This document shows positions 24,536 through 33,876 of a DNA stretch of 64,000 nucleotides, one piece after another (positions within the stretch are counted from its first letter, which is position 1; each line of letters opens with the position of its first letter). The position numbers and the translations under genes are program-made. The notes under the pieces were generated by a model that was not told where the DNA came from, did no database searches, and saw only the letters and a list, made by a program, of their open reading frames with translations. This DNA comes from Phycisphaerae bacterium (GTDB taxonomy: Bacteria; Planctomycetota; Phycisphaerae; UBA1845), in the NCBI GenBank assembly GCA_029260055.1, contig JAJDDX010000500.1, positions 62,001 to 126,000 on the forward strand. Direction: 5' to 3'.

Positions 24536-26664
24536 GAGATTGTGGCTCCCGTGGTGGTGGACACCGTCTGCGCCACGTAGGTCACCGTACCGCGGGTGAT
24601 AATCTCTTCGGAGGTGATGACGAGGTTGCCGTCGACATCGATCTTGGTCGCCGGTCCGACGATCTTGATGATTCCCCAGTCGACCCCGTTGATACCTCCG
24701 CGACCCGTGCGATCGGGAACGAGGAGGGTGTAGACGTCGGACACCCGGAGCGACTCACCAAAAACCCGCGTCTTGAGCAAGTTGTCGACGAGCCCCCGCG
24801 CCGTCGACAGAATCGTCGCCCGAACGAAGGTCTCGAAGATGCCGAGGGTGATGTTGATGTCGGCCGCGATGAGGAAGTTCTCGCCGCTCATCACCTCCAC
24901 CACCTGGGTAACCTCCTTGCGCTCAGACAAGTGGGTCTCCAGGGAGCGCTGGAGGGCGACGGGCGGCGCTGTGAGGAAGCCATCCACGTCACGCGTGAGA
25001 ATGGGGACCTGGACAAGGTTCGCCTTGCAGTCCGCCGAGAGGAAGCCGTCAGCATGATCAAAGATGGCCTGAAGCTCGGTCTCGATCGCCGTCTCAAACT
25101 GAGCGCCAACCAGTGCGTCGATGTCGTCGAGGTCGGTGAGCACCGAAGCGGCAGCGGTCGAGATGAGCGCCGTCGATGCCGAGATGGCCGTCGAAGCAGC
25201 GTTCGCATCGGACACGCTTTGCTCAACATCGCCCATCTTGCTGACGATGGTGTCGAGGTCGGCGTTCATGCCGGAGAGCAGGGTCTTGATCGAGCTGAAA
25301 CGAGCATCCTTGTTGACCAAGGTGACCTGCGCGAGGCCCTCGTCCGCGAGAACGTCCGCGTCAGTCACGTCGGAGCGCACATTCTGCGCCGTGGTCCTGG
25401 CGTCGATGGCGTCCCCGGTCGGCGATGCCGTCAGCGGGCTCGTCACGATGGCGTCGAGGGCTGTGTCGAGGTTGCTCACCTCGGAGTCGATGCTCCCCTG
25501 CTCGGTGACGATGGTGTTCGTCGAGGTCCGCGCCGTCGCGGTCTCCACCTGGACGTTCGCAGATAGGGGCTCCGAGATACTCCGGATGTTGTCGAGCAGG
25601 ATACGTAGGGTGAGGTCCTCGTCGGCCGAACGAGCCACGAACGCCTGGGCCACGGCGACCGCTCCAGCAAGGGGGTCCGCGAAGGCTCCGGCGAGCCCCT
25701 CGTAGTCTCCTCGGGTGACCGCGACGTCCCTGGCCTTGAACCAGTTCGGAGCGTTCGCCCTGATGCTCTCCAGGCTCTCTTGGTCCGACCCACCAGAGCT
25801 GGGTGCCACGTTGGTGATGGTGAGGTCGATGGCCTGGAAAGCGACCACGAGCGGGCTCTCGACGTCGTCGATGGTGGCGGAGTTGACGAGCCCACCCGCA
25901 CCCGAGGTGGCGACGTAGGTGATGACCAGCGCCGAACTGGCCACGGGGATGTTGCCAGCCACGGCATCACCAAAACGGAGCAACGGGGGGACGTCGTTCT
26001 CGCTCAGCTCGTACTGGTCGGTCTGGTCGAAGGTGATGATCTCCGACTCGGTCCACAGGCTCCCGTCGACGGTGACCGCCGCCGTGCCAGCCGCGACGCT
26101 CTTACCCTCCCCCGGGTTGAGCCGGAAGATCTGGTTCTTCGCCCCGGTCGAGGTGAAGGTCTCGGTACGGGTGACGCCCTCTCGGGTCGCCACGGTCCGG
26201 GCCGGGCTCAGTGGCCCCTCGCCGGTCGGGAAAATGACCTCTTCGGTTGCCTCGAAGACGAGCCGGTTCGGTCCGCTGAACTGAAACCCGACCTCGATGG
26301 GCACGTCGAAGGCCCAGATGTCGTCGAGGAGCACCGTGAGGTCCACGGCCGCGCTGATGGCCGCCGATGGCTTGTAGCCGATGTTCCTGGCCAGCCGGTT
26401 GAGCGCCTTCCTCGTCCGGGCCGTCGTGATGTAGGACTCGGTCGCCTGCCGGTCGATGTAGAAGCTCAGGGTCTCAGCGGCCCACGACACGATGTCGATG
26501 AGCATCTGGCCCGTGCCCGAGGCCACGAAGTCGTTGAACTCCGTGATGAACTGGATCTGGATCCTGGCAATCAGGTCGTCGACGAAGGTGAAGAAATCTT
26601 TGCCCGCGTACCTGGCTCGATTGATGAGCGCCTGGGGGCTCTCGATTGCAAGCGGATCAGCCAT
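24532..26664 (-). CDS. Baseplate J-like wedge protein (T4 gp6 / P2 gpJ type), 710 aa
   Basis: The N-terminus (DFFTFVDDLIARIQI...GQMLIDIVSWAAETLSFYIDRQATESYI) and the following RKALNRLARNIGYKPSAA are classic for baseplate J/gp6 proteins that form the wedge ring around the tail tip. It is longer than P2 gpJ and close to T4 gp6 size, with a middle insertion of helical, Ser/Ala-rich sequence. The order gp25-like, then J-like, matches contractile-tail systems. It overlaps the membrane protein gene by four bases at its end. Confidence 0.9.
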   Translation of the reverse strand: MADPLAIESPQALINRARYAGKDFFTFVDDLIARIQIQFITEFNDFVASGTGQMLIDIVSWAAETLSFYIDRQATESYITTARTRKALNRLARNIGYKPSAAISAAVDLTVLLDDIWAFDVPIEVGFQFSGPNRLVFEATEEVIFPTGEGPLSPARTVATREGVTRTETFTSTGAKNQIFRLNPGEGKSVAAGTAAVTVDGSLWTESEIITFDQTDQYELSENDVPPLLRFGDAVAGNIPVASSALVITYVATSGAGGLVNSATIDDVESPLVVAFQAIDLTITNVAPSSGGSDQESLESIRANAPNWFKARDVAVTRGDYEGLAGAFADPLAGAVAVAQAFVARSADEDLTLRILLDNIRSISEPLSANVQVETATARTSTNTIVTEQGSIDSEVSNLDTALDAIVTSPLTASPTGDAIDARTTAQNVRSDVTDADVLADEGLAQVTLVNKDARFSSIKTLLSGMNADLDTIVSKMGDVEQSVSDANAASTAISASTALISTAAASVLTDLDDIDALVGAQFETAIETELQAIFDHADGFLSADCKANLVQVPILTRDVDGFLTAPPVALQRSLETHLSERKEVTQVVEVMSGENFLIAADINITLGIFETFVRATILSTARGLVDNLLKTRVFGESLRVSDVYTLLVPDRTGRGGINGVDWGIIKIVGPATKIDVDGNLVITSEEIITRGTVTYVAQTVSTTTGATIS

Positions 26665-27090
26665 TTACCTACCCCTGGGAATCGTCACCGAGGTCGACCT
26701 TACCTCGGAGTTGACCCGGTAGTTCACATCTACCACCACCTGGGTCCCTATCGAGGAGGTTCTCTCCTCGACGTTCACCTGGAGGACCTGCGCCCGTGGC
26801 TCCCCCTCAGCAAGGGCACGGCGCACCTCGTCGTCGATACGGGCTCTCAGAACCGCTCCAATGGACTCGAAGGCGAAGTCGAAGACGTTCGAGCCCGTGG
26901 AGGGCCTCATCACCCGAGACCCACGACGAGTCATCAGAATCCGCTCGATGTTGTCGGCGATCGTATCGAAGTCCGTCGAAGCCGCGGGAAGCGACGTCGC
27001 AGACCTTGTGAACGGAAAAGCAATTCCCCTTATCGTCACAGGTGCCGCAATCCCAGGTCGGTGTTGAATCGGATGGTCATGTATCGCCAC
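26665..27090 (-). CDS. Baseplate gp25/gpW-like protein, 141 aa
   Basis: The core shows the family pattern: GIAFPF near the start, a helix with TIADNIERILMTRRGSRVMRP, then TGSNVFDFAFESI and a C-terminal strand pair. T4 gp25/P2 gpW links the wedge to the sheath initiator. I give the GTG at 27090; an alternative GTG at 27039 starts right before the domain. It is followed without a gap by the J-like gene, its usual neighbour. Confidence 0.88.
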   Translation of the reverse strand: MAIHDHPIQHRPGIAAPVTIRGIAFPFTRSATSLPAASTDFDTIADNIERILMTRRGSRVMRPSTGSNVFDFAFESIGAVLRARIDDEVRRALAEGEPRAQVLQVNVEERTSSIGTQVVVDVNYRVNSEVRSTSVTIPRGR

Positions 27091-27150
27091 GCACGGCCTT
27101 TTCGGCCGGCCTTACCCTACTCCATCGAAGCCGATCCGTAGAGTCACGGG

Positions 27151-27582
27151 TCACGACCACGGCGCCAGACCTGTCGCTGGGCCGATCCCAGTTTTCATCC
27201 AGAGGTCGATGGCCTGCGCGATAGTCTGGGCAGCCACCTGAGACCTGTCGGTGTTCACGAAGGGGACCACGAGCGGTGTAACGGGGGGCACCGCGGGGGT
27301 GAACGGAGGTCCCGTTGGGACCATCCCTGTGCCCACGAGGGTCGCAAACTGGAGCATCGCGGTGGGCAGCTTTGAGAGGGTCGCGCCGTCCGATCCGAAC
27401 CCGGCGAGCCCGGCCCGTAGCGACTGGGCCGCCAACGCCACGGTCGTGCTCGGCGGGATGATGGACAACGTGTACGACTGGATGGCGCTGACCCACCCCG
27501 AGATCGCCTCGGCCTCGGTCTTCTTCGGGGAGTCGAAAAGACTCTTGAGGTCGCTCTGGAGGCTGTTGGCGATGAGGGGCAT
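27151..27582 (-). CDS. Baseplate-cluster protein of unknown role, 143 aa
   Basis: ATG at 27582, two bases after the spike gene stop. The N-terminal helix (LQSDLKSLFDSPKKTEAEA) and a hydrophobic, Ala/Pro-rich centre are followed by a Pro-rich loop and a C-terminal helix with MKTG. Contractile injection systems often carry a small unassigned gene between the spike and the gp25-like gene, and this fits that position. No catalytic features. Confidence 0.75.
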   Translation of the reverse strand: MPLIANSLQSDLKSLFDSPKKTEAEAISGWVSAIQSYTLSIIPPSTTVALAAQSLRAGLAGFGSDGATLSKLPTAMLQFATLVGTGMVPTGPPFTPAVPPVTPLVVPFVNTDRSQVAAQTIAQAIDLWMKTGIGPATGLAPWS

Positions 27583-27584
27583 GG

Positions 27585-28310
27585 CTACTTCGCCACCTTC
27601 ACGGTCTTACTGAGCGCGGTCGAAAGACGACTTTTGACACCCTCGAACGCGGCCTTGTTGATGGGCACACCCGACGGCCCCGTGCCGGTGGGGACGGTGA
27701 GCTGCCCAATGGCGTCGAGGATCTCCTCCGTGAGGGTCTTCCACGTGTCGCCGATGACGCCCGCCTCGTTCTCGCCAGCTCCCACCGTAACGAGCTTCCC
27801 CGTCACGTTGGTGATGGTGATGTTGCCATCCTTGTCGATGAGGATCTCGGCCCCGTTGGTATGCCGGAGCTTGATGATCTCCGAGCCGCTGGTGTCGTCG
27901 AGGAGGAGGAGGTGATCGCCGGGAGTCCGGATCCAGTGCTGGTCGACCCCCTTGAGATCCGACGGAATGTCGTTCTGTGCCCACCACCCACCGTGCCAAA
28001 CGGGGACGTCCACGCGCCCATTCTCGAAGGTCACGTAGCAATGGCCTCCCACCGGTGGGATGAACTTGATGCCGTAGTTAGGGCCCGCGAACTGGGTCTG
28101 TGGGTACGCGACGCGAGGCGGGGTCCCTTCGGTGTCCCCCACAGCCGGGCAGCGGATCTTGATCTTGCCCTGGTCGTTGTCGTCAACGTTGTCCGCGACC
28201 TGCGCTCGGTAGACCCCGTAGTAAAGCCCGAGGAACTCCAGACCATGAAGGATCAGACGGTCGAAAAAGCGAGCAAACCCCTGTGCTCGAAATGCGGGAG
28301 AACGACTCAT
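27585..28310 (-). CDS. Baseplate spike protein (gp5/gpV type), 241 aa
   Basis: The protein contains an OB-fold-like segment, YRAQVADNVDDNDQGKIKIRCP, then a VRVAYP-like stretch and FIPPVGGHCYVTFENG. After that it has the repeated GSEIIKLRHTNGAEILIDKDG pattern that builds the beta-helical spike needle in P2 gpV/T4 gp5-type proteins. No lysozyme domain is inserted. It follows the hub gene with an ATGA overlap, as expected for the hub-spike pair that punctures the outer membrane. Confidence 0.9.
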   Translation of the reverse strand: MSRSPAFRAQGFARFFDRLILHGLEFLGLYYGVYRAQVADNVDDNDQGKIKIRCPAVGDTEGTPPRVAYPQTQFAGPNYGIKFIPPVGGHCYVTFENGRVDVPVWHGGWWAQNDIPSDLKGVDQHWIRTPGDHLLLLDDTSGSEIIKLRHTNGAEILIDKDGNITITNVTGKLVTVGAGENEAGVIGDTWKTLTEEILDAIGQLTVPTGTGPSGVPINKAAFEGVKSRLSTALSKTVKVAK

Positions 28311-29704
28311 CCTGCGGGCTCCGCAGACACTTCGGAACTGCTCACACCAGACCCAGCATCATCGGTGGACGCCTCCGGAGGATCCTCCTGGTTGGTGGAC
28401 GGTGGCCGAATGGAAAAGAAGGACGAGATCAACTCGGTGGCCGTCGCGTTGTTCTGAAGGTTCAGCGTCATCGACCAGTCACCGGGCCCAACCCGATGCG
28501 TGAACCCAAGGACCCGGTAGTTCCCATCGAACACACCTACACCGCGCACACCAACAAGCTCCGCAGCGAGCTGCTCTGGGATGCCGATGGTCGTGACCGT
28601 TGCCGTAATAGCCCCCCTCGCCGCGGCCTCATCCCGGTGGGCGTTGACAACTTCCTGGGGGGTCCTCGACGGGTCCGTGGCTGACACCGACAGGTACTCG
28701 CCCTGGTCGAGGTCGCTCCTGGGCTCCGCAACAATCTGGGACTGATGGTCCGAGACGACCTGTGATCCCGTGCCACCCGGCACCACCTCACCGAGAGCGC
28801 CCGTGTCCGAGGTCTCCGGTGTGGCCTCGGCTACGACCACTTCGTTGGTGTCCGGGTCGAGGTTCTTTGACCGCGTCAACGAGACCGAACGAGGCATCCA
28901 CACGCCCTCGGCAGAGGACTCGAAGTCGAGCACCGGAAAGACGTTCTCGAAGTCGACCTGGCCGCGCATCATGAAGGTCCGCACCGGGACCTGCTCATTG
29001 TCATCTCGACGGCGCCTGACGACGAGCTGTGACCGCCCGAGGTTGTCCGGGTCGGGTCCCATGTAGGCATCGCAGTTGGCCTGCCTGGTGAGCTGCTGGA
29101 TGAATCCCCAGTCCGTGTACCCACCTTGGCTCACGGTCTCCCGCTGCGTATCGAAAGGGGTGTCTGTGTCGGTGGCGGGGAACAGGGTGGTCCACCGGTG
29201 ACGATCAGCCACGGCGGCGATGATCTCGCGATAGGTCTGCCCCGTGTAGACCTGATTCGAAGAACTACGCAGCGAAGCGAACGCGCCGCCCTCTCCCGTA
29301 ATGGTTGCGGTCAGCCCCTCGTCCGGAGACATGCGGATAGTCGGCTTGGAAATCATGCCCGAAAACCACGGGGTGAACCGTCCCAACCTCGGGTACCCGA
29401 TCTGCACCTCTATGACGTTCCCGATGACAAAGAGACTGCTCCGTATCAGTCGGATGCCGAGGTCGTAGGGGGCCGCGACCGTCACGTTCGTGCGACCGTT
29501 GTTACCCAGGTTGATCTCGATCTCGACCTGCTCGACAATGGCGAGATCGTAACCCGCTAGGGACCCAGCGCTCGCCTCGTCAGCGCCGCCTAACGGGGCC
29601 TGAACACCGTCTGAGGAGCGAGTCCACAGGAGATGTTCGAGGCCAGTGGCGGCCTCTACGATTTTCACGGACATCTGGATGCCTGAGGGGTCGAGAACTG
29701 CCAT
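28307..29704 (-). CDS. Baseplate hub protein (gp27 / late control D type), 465 aa
   Basis: The protein has the hub architecture: an N-terminal barrel with VEIEINLGNNGRTNVTVAAPYDLGI, then IGNVIEVQIGY and WFSGMISKPTIRMSPDEG. A helical insert follows with TYREIIAAVADRHRW, and a C-terminal barrel ends in LQNNATATELISSFF. This matches gpD/gp27 proteins that form the trimeric hub at the end of the tail tube. The ATG at 29704 has GGAGGGGCGG upstream. The C-terminal 40 residues are a disordered Ser/Pro/Glu tail. Confidence 0.85.
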   Translation of the reverse strand: MAVLDPSGIQMSVKIVEAATGLEHLLWTRSSDGVQAPLGGADEASAGSLAGYDLAIVEQVEIEINLGNNGRTNVTVAAPYDLGIRLIRSSLFVIGNVIEVQIGYPRLGRFTPWFSGMISKPTIRMSPDEGLTATITGEGGAFASLRSSSNQVYTGQTYREIIAAVADRHRWTTLFPATDTDTPFDTQRETVSQGGYTDWGFIQQLTRQANCDAYMGPDPDNLGRSQLVVRRRRDDNEQVPVRTFMMRGQVDFENVFPVLDFESSAEGVWMPRSVSLTRSKNLDPDTNEVVVAEATPETSDTGALGEVVPGGTGSQVVSDHQSQIVAEPRSDLDQGEYLSVSATDPSRTPQEVVNAHRDEAAARGAITATVTTIGIPEQLAAELVGVRGVGVFDGNYRVLGFTHRVGPGDWSMTLNLQNNATATELISSFFSIRPPSTNQEDPPEASTDDAGSGVSSSEVSAEPAG

Positions 29705-30034
29705 TCACCGCCCCTCCAAACCACGCGATGGACGCCTCAAAATCGTAGTGAAGACACGGCGTCCCGATGGGATTCGTAGCTCCTGGTTTTCGTACATGTC
29801 GTTGGGGAGCAGTTCCATGCCGTTGGCCAGGGCGATGACCCACCACAGGTCGGCTGAACCGTAGAGACGATCGGCGAGACGATCGATGCGGTCGTTCCGG
29901 TCGACGATGTAGCGCCGGTCGTCGGTCGCAGGATCGATCTTTGGGTACTCGGGCACCTCCCAGTGCTCGACGCCATCCAGATTCAACATCCGCGCGAACT
30001 TCAGCCGCGAAGTATCTCGTACACGTACCGTCAT
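29705..30034 (-). CDS. gp53-like / LysM-type baseplate protein, 109 aa
   Basis: Residues 40-95 read YIVDRNDRIDRLADRLYGSA, then WWVIALANG and LRIPSG. This is the LysM/gp53-type pattern with a DRLADR...LW..I...NG.....G..LRIP core. T4 gp53 and tail protein X family members clamp wedges or the hub to the tube. The start overlaps the tape measure stop by one base (TGATG), matching the common order tape measure, LysM protein, hub. Confidence 0.85.
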   Translation of the reverse strand: MTVRVRDTSRLKFARMLNLDGVEHWEVPEYPKIDPATDDRRYIVDRNDRIDRLADRLYGSADLWWVIALANGMELLPNDMYENQELRIPSGRRVFTTILRRPSRGLEGR

Positions 30035-33000
30035 CAGTGAACGTCCCCGGCACCCTCAGGTCCGCCCGTTCGTGGCCTAGGTCGAGGCGCTCCACTCCCT
30101 CGGCGCCCACCGAGCGCTTCGCGGAGCTGCCGCACAGCCTGGGGTCCGAAAGCTGCAATGGTCATTTCGGCCTGGGCCTCGCGAGCAGACCGGGAAGCCT
30201 CCTCCCTGGTCCTCCGCCTGGAGCTGTCGCGCTGGCCGGGCGATTCCCCACCGCCAGCCGGCTCGGCCCTCACACGGGCTCTACGGCCGCGCCGCCGACG
30301 TCCACCGGCCTCCGATGGCTCCCTTTCCCCCGTCGACTCGATCTCGGCCAAAAGAGAGGCTCGGATACGGGCAGACGCATCACCCACAGCACTCTCACCA
30401 CCCTCGACCGCACTGGTGAGTGCTGTGGCTGCCTGCTCATACTGAGCCGCCGTGATACGTCCAGACCCAGCGGCCCGCTCCAGCTCAGCCATCATGGGCC
30501 GCGCCGCATCGACAGCGCTCTCCACCTGCCGTCGGCCTCGCGCGTCACCTGAGAAATCACCGCTAGCTACGCCTTCGACAAACTGGTTGAGCCGCTGGTT
30601 GAAGCGCTCCGAAATCTCCAGCGCCCGCTGCGTAAACCTCTGGACCCCTGCGACCCTCTCCTCCATGCGCCCACGTTGAGCGCTGGTGTACTGCTCATCC
30701 GCAGCATCCCACTGGCGGTAGCTATCCCGAACCGTGTTGGCCTGGGCAGCGATCTCGTCACGCATATTCGCCATACGGGCCGTGTGCTCCCGCGCCCGCG
30801 TCTGGGTGGCCGTCTCGGCGTCCCTGAGCTGCTGGTTCACCGCGAAGAGGGCTGAGCCCTGTCCTGTGAGGGACCGCTCCATCTCATTGAGCGCGGACGA
30901 AGCGACCCCGAGGTCGATACCAAGACTCTCAAAGAGACTCGTGAGGGGGTTGTTTTGGACCAGGGTACGGAAGGCATTGAGGACGAGCACCGGCAAGCTC
31001 AGAAAACCCTGCTTGATCCGCAGCAGCCCAGTCTCCCACCCGTTCACCAGTTCGGTGAAGTTGTGGTGGGCATACTCCAGAGCGATGCCGACCGAGTTGC
31101 GCACAGCCGTCCCAATGAGCGCCCAACCGTTCGCCAGGATGTCGCGCCAACGGGTCCACGCTCTACCGAGCCGACCAATGGCCGTTTGGATACCAGAAAA
31201 GGTCCGCACACCAGCCTCGACAACGGCCCCGAAGACCATAATCGAGGCCCTCATGTTGTTCTGGAACGTCGCCATCCAGACCCGCCCGAGAAGCACGAGA
31301 GCTGGCCTGATGTAGTTCCTCCAGGTGTCCCGCATCCCCTCTCCGACGGCCCGGAAGAACCGGATCGTCTCCGGCTTGAGGGTCTTGATCCAAACCTTCA
31401 TCCACTGCTTCTTCAGGTCGAGCAGCACCGGCTTGAGGTCCTCCTCCCAAAAGTCGACGGCTACCGCCGCGAGGTCCTCGAAAAGGACAATGGTCTCGTC
31501 GACGACCGGCTGAATCTCCGAGTTCCAGAAGTCGACGAGGTCGGAGAAAGTCGGCCGGAGGACCGTGTCCCAAAACTCCCCCACCACATCGAACCCGAGC
31601 ATCGAACTGAGCCCCGTTCGAACCATGTTGTAGAGGGGTCCCATTGCCGTGAAGAGACCCTCGAAGATAATGTCGGCCCAGTCGCCATCCTCGATGGCCC
31701 GGGTAAGGTTCCCGATGTTGGTCGAGTCCCACAGGAAGCTGAAGATACTGTTGAGGATGCCGCCGCCGGTGTCGCCGAAGAGACCCGTCGAGATGCCCAT
31801 CAGCGCCGTGCCCGCACCGGCCAGAAGGCTGCGCAGCGCGCCCGCCATCGTGCGCATGACCTCACGTCCACGTCCACCCTCACCGAAGGACGCGAACAGC
31901 TCCGTGAGCTTCATGGCGATGGTGTTTCCCATCCCCTCCCAGTCGACGCTGTTGACCCAGTTCGAGGCCACACCTGCGAAGTCCTCCAGGTAGCCCGCAC
32001 CCTGCTCGATAAGAGGGCCGAGGTCGTCCCAGTAGTAGATCATCGCCGCGACGCCCGCGATGAGCAGCGTCCACGGGTTGAGCAGCATCCCGACCGCGCT
32101 ACCGAGCCCCGGAATCGCTCCGCCCATCTGGCTCATGACCAGGAGCATGGGACCCATCTGGCCGACCATCTCGAAGAGGCCGCCGCCGACGTCGCCGAGC
32201 ACCGGGAGGAAGGTCTCCATCCTGTCGGCGAGCCACGGGAACGTCGGTCCCAGGCGCTCTCGGATCGTGCTCGTCAGGCCGATGACACCGTGGCGCCGGA
32301 AGTCGAGGAAGCCCTGGGTGATGAGCCCAAGAGGGCCACTGTCGCTTCTCCAGCCCTCCAGGTAGTTCCCCATGCGCTCGTAGGCCGCCCGCTGCCGCCC
32401 GAGGACCTCACGGTTGGTCGAGGTGGTCATCCGGTTGAGACTCGTCTGGAACCCGTCCTCCAGGAGCGACATGGCCTCGCCGAAGGTCCGCGTTGATCCC
32501 GAGGCCCCTCGCGCCATCCGGGAGAACGCGCCCTCGACACCCTCTATGGGGACCTGTGCTCGCCTAAGGGCCGCCGCCGCCTCATCCCCGCCCTGTACCA
32601 GGAACCGGAAGTTTTCTGGCATCCGTTCCAAAAGAGCTGTCAGCCGATGAGCACTGGTGCTCGTTGGATCCATCCCAGCCATCATCTCTTGCATGTTCGA
32701 GGCGAAGGTGAGCGGGTCGCTCATTACACTCGAAAGCGCACCGTCGATGTCTCCCGAGGCGATCCCGATCTCCGTGGCCATGGCCGGGAAGTCTGAAGAG
32801 ATTCCGGTGAGGAGGTTGCGCATCTCCCGCCGCTGACCGCCTAGTTCCGTAAAGACCCCAATCGCCTGTGTCATAGACTCGGCGAAGTCTCCGCCCAGTC
32901 GATCGTGCGTCGCTGACGCCAGGCGGGTAATCGACTCTATGACCGTGTCGATGGCCGGAGCCGCGCCGGCAGGGAACGAGCTGATAACGTCGTCGGCCGC

Positions 33001-33666
33001 TGAGATCATGTTGGGCATCGCGCGCATCGCGTCCGCGCCCGCGCCCGTGCGCTCACCCAAGGCCGTCACGGTGTCCATCATCCGCGTGGCGCCGTCCGCG
33101 CCGAGGTCGTACCCCTCGGACAGACTGGTCAGGACCCCACCGAGCTGCTCGCCCGTCAGAATGCTGGCCTGGATGGAGCCGCCGAGGTCGCGGACCGAGA
33201 GCCCGTAGTCTTCGAGGGACCGCCCCGTCTGGGCGATGCGCGTGACCGCCCCGAGGATGTCCCCCGCGTCGACCTGGAGGTTGAAGGCCGTGCCGCTGAT
33301 CTGGCCCCTGAGCCGGTCCACCTCGCCGCGGTACTGACCGAGGCCCGCGGTGGCCTGCCTGAAGGTCTGCCCGAACTGAGCCCCGAAGGACTCCATCTGG
33401 GTGTCGTCCGCGCTCGCTCCCAGTGCGCCGGCACGCCCTGCCAGGTCTGAGAGGGTGCTGTTGACTCGCGCGAGCTGTCCGACGGTGATGGCGCTGAGGG
33501 CGTTACCGAAGCGCTGGATACGACCCGAGGAGGCCGCCACCTCCTGGACACTGTCCCGAAGGCTGTCCATGCCCTCGGCGAGGTTCTCGGTCGTCTGGAC
33601 CGCACCCTGGTCGCGAGCGCCAAACAGGAAGCCGAAGCTGTACAGACGCTTGATGCTTCCCGACAC
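30034..33666 (-). CDS. Tail tape measure protein, 1210 aa
   Basis: GTG at 33666 with a near-perfect AGGAAGGAGG site. The protein is long and mostly helical, with coiled-coil N-terminal and C-terminal parts. A central hydrophobic region (about residues 500-570) contains several membrane-like stretches (IPGLGSAVGMLLNPWTLLIAGVAAM). That is the hallmark of tape measure proteins, which set tail length and may insert into the host membrane. The C-terminal 100 residues are Arg/Gly-rich. It directly follows the frameshifted tail chaperone, the normal order. Confidence 0.92.
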   Translation of the reverse strand: MSGSIKRLYSFGFLFGARDQGAVQTTENLAEGMDSLRDSVQEVAASSGRIQRFGNALSAITVGQLARVNSTLSDLAGRAGALGASADDTQMESFGAQFGQTFRQATAGLGQYRGEVDRLRGQISGTAFNLQVDAGDILGAVTRIAQTGRSLEDYGLSVRDLGGSIQASILTGEQLGGVLTSLSEGYDLGADGATRMMDTVTALGERTGAGADAMRAMPNMISAADDVISSFPAGAAPAIDTVIESITRLASATHDRLGGDFAESMTQAIGVFTELGGQRREMRNLLTGISSDFPAMATEIGIASGDIDGALSSVMSDPLTFASNMQEMMAGMDPTSTSAHRLTALLERMPENFRFLVQGGDEAAAALRRAQVPIEGVEGAFSRMARGASGSTRTFGEAMSLLEDGFQTSLNRMTTSTNREVLGRQRAAYERMGNYLEGWRSDSGPLGLITQGFLDFRRHGVIGLTSTIRERLGPTFPWLADRMETFLPVLGDVGGGLFEMVGQMGPMLLVMSQMGGAIPGLGSAVGMLLNPWTLLIAGVAAMIYYWDDLGPLIEQGAGYLEDFAGVASNWVNSVDWEGMGNTIAMKLTELFASFGEGGRGREVMRTMAGALRSLLAGAGTALMGISTGLFGDTGGGILNSIFSFLWDSTNIGNLTRAIEDGDWADIIFEGLFTAMGPLYNMVRTGLSSMLGFDVVGEFWDTVLRPTFSDLVDFWNSEIQPVVDETIVLFEDLAAVAVDFWEEDLKPVLLDLKKQWMKVWIKTLKPETIRFFRAVGEGMRDTWRNYIRPALVLLGRVWMATFQNNMRASIMVFGAVVEAGVRTFSGIQTAIGRLGRAWTRWRDILANGWALIGTAVRNSVGIALEYAHHNFTELVNGWETGLLRIKQGFLSLPVLVLNAFRTLVQNNPLTSLFESLGIDLGVASSALNEMERSLTGQGSALFAVNQQLRDAETATQTRAREHTARMANMRDEIAAQANTVRDSYRQWDAADEQYTSAQRGRMEERVAGVQRFTQRALEISERFNQRLNQFVEGVASGDFSGDARGRRQVESAVDAARPMMAELERAAGSGRITAAQYEQAATALTSAVEGGESAVGDASARIRASLLAEIESTGEREPSEAGGRRRRGRRARVRAEPAGGGESPGQRDSSRRRTREEASRSAREAQAEMTIAAFGPQAVRQLREALGGRRGSGAPRPRPRTGGPEGAGDVH

Positions 33667-33678
33667 TCGACCTCCTTC

Positions 33679-33876
33679 CTACCCTCGCCGTCGCCTCAAC
33701 CCCGTCGCCAAACCTTTGTCGTTGGCCGCCCTCTGCTGGTCCATGTGCTGCTTCTCGTCACACAGTCTACGACGCCTTCCGCATGGCATGGCCATAATCG
33801 CGTCGTAGGGCTGCTCCATCGCCACCATCAAGAAGAGGACTTCCGCTTCGAGCGCCTTGAGGTTGCCGAAGGGAAA
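33679..33876 (-). CDS. -1 frame extension of tail-assembly chaperone (65 codons)
   Basis: Reading in the -1 frame from the T8 run gives 65 codons ending with TAG at 33679, seven bases before the tape measure's AGGAGG site. The sequence FPFGNLKALEAEVLFLMVAM then EQPYDAIMAMPCGRRRRLCD resembles the C-terminal chaperone-type domain (LE-x-E-(V/I)-x-FL ... MP-x-x-RR) seen in phage tail chaperones. The tight fit between chaperone and tape measure supports real coding. An ATG at 33828 could also express the last 49 residues alone. Confidence 0.75.
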   Translation of the reverse strand, partial: FPFGNLKALEAEVLFLMVAMEQPYDAIMAMPCGRRRRLCDEKQHMDQQRAANDKGLATGLRRRRG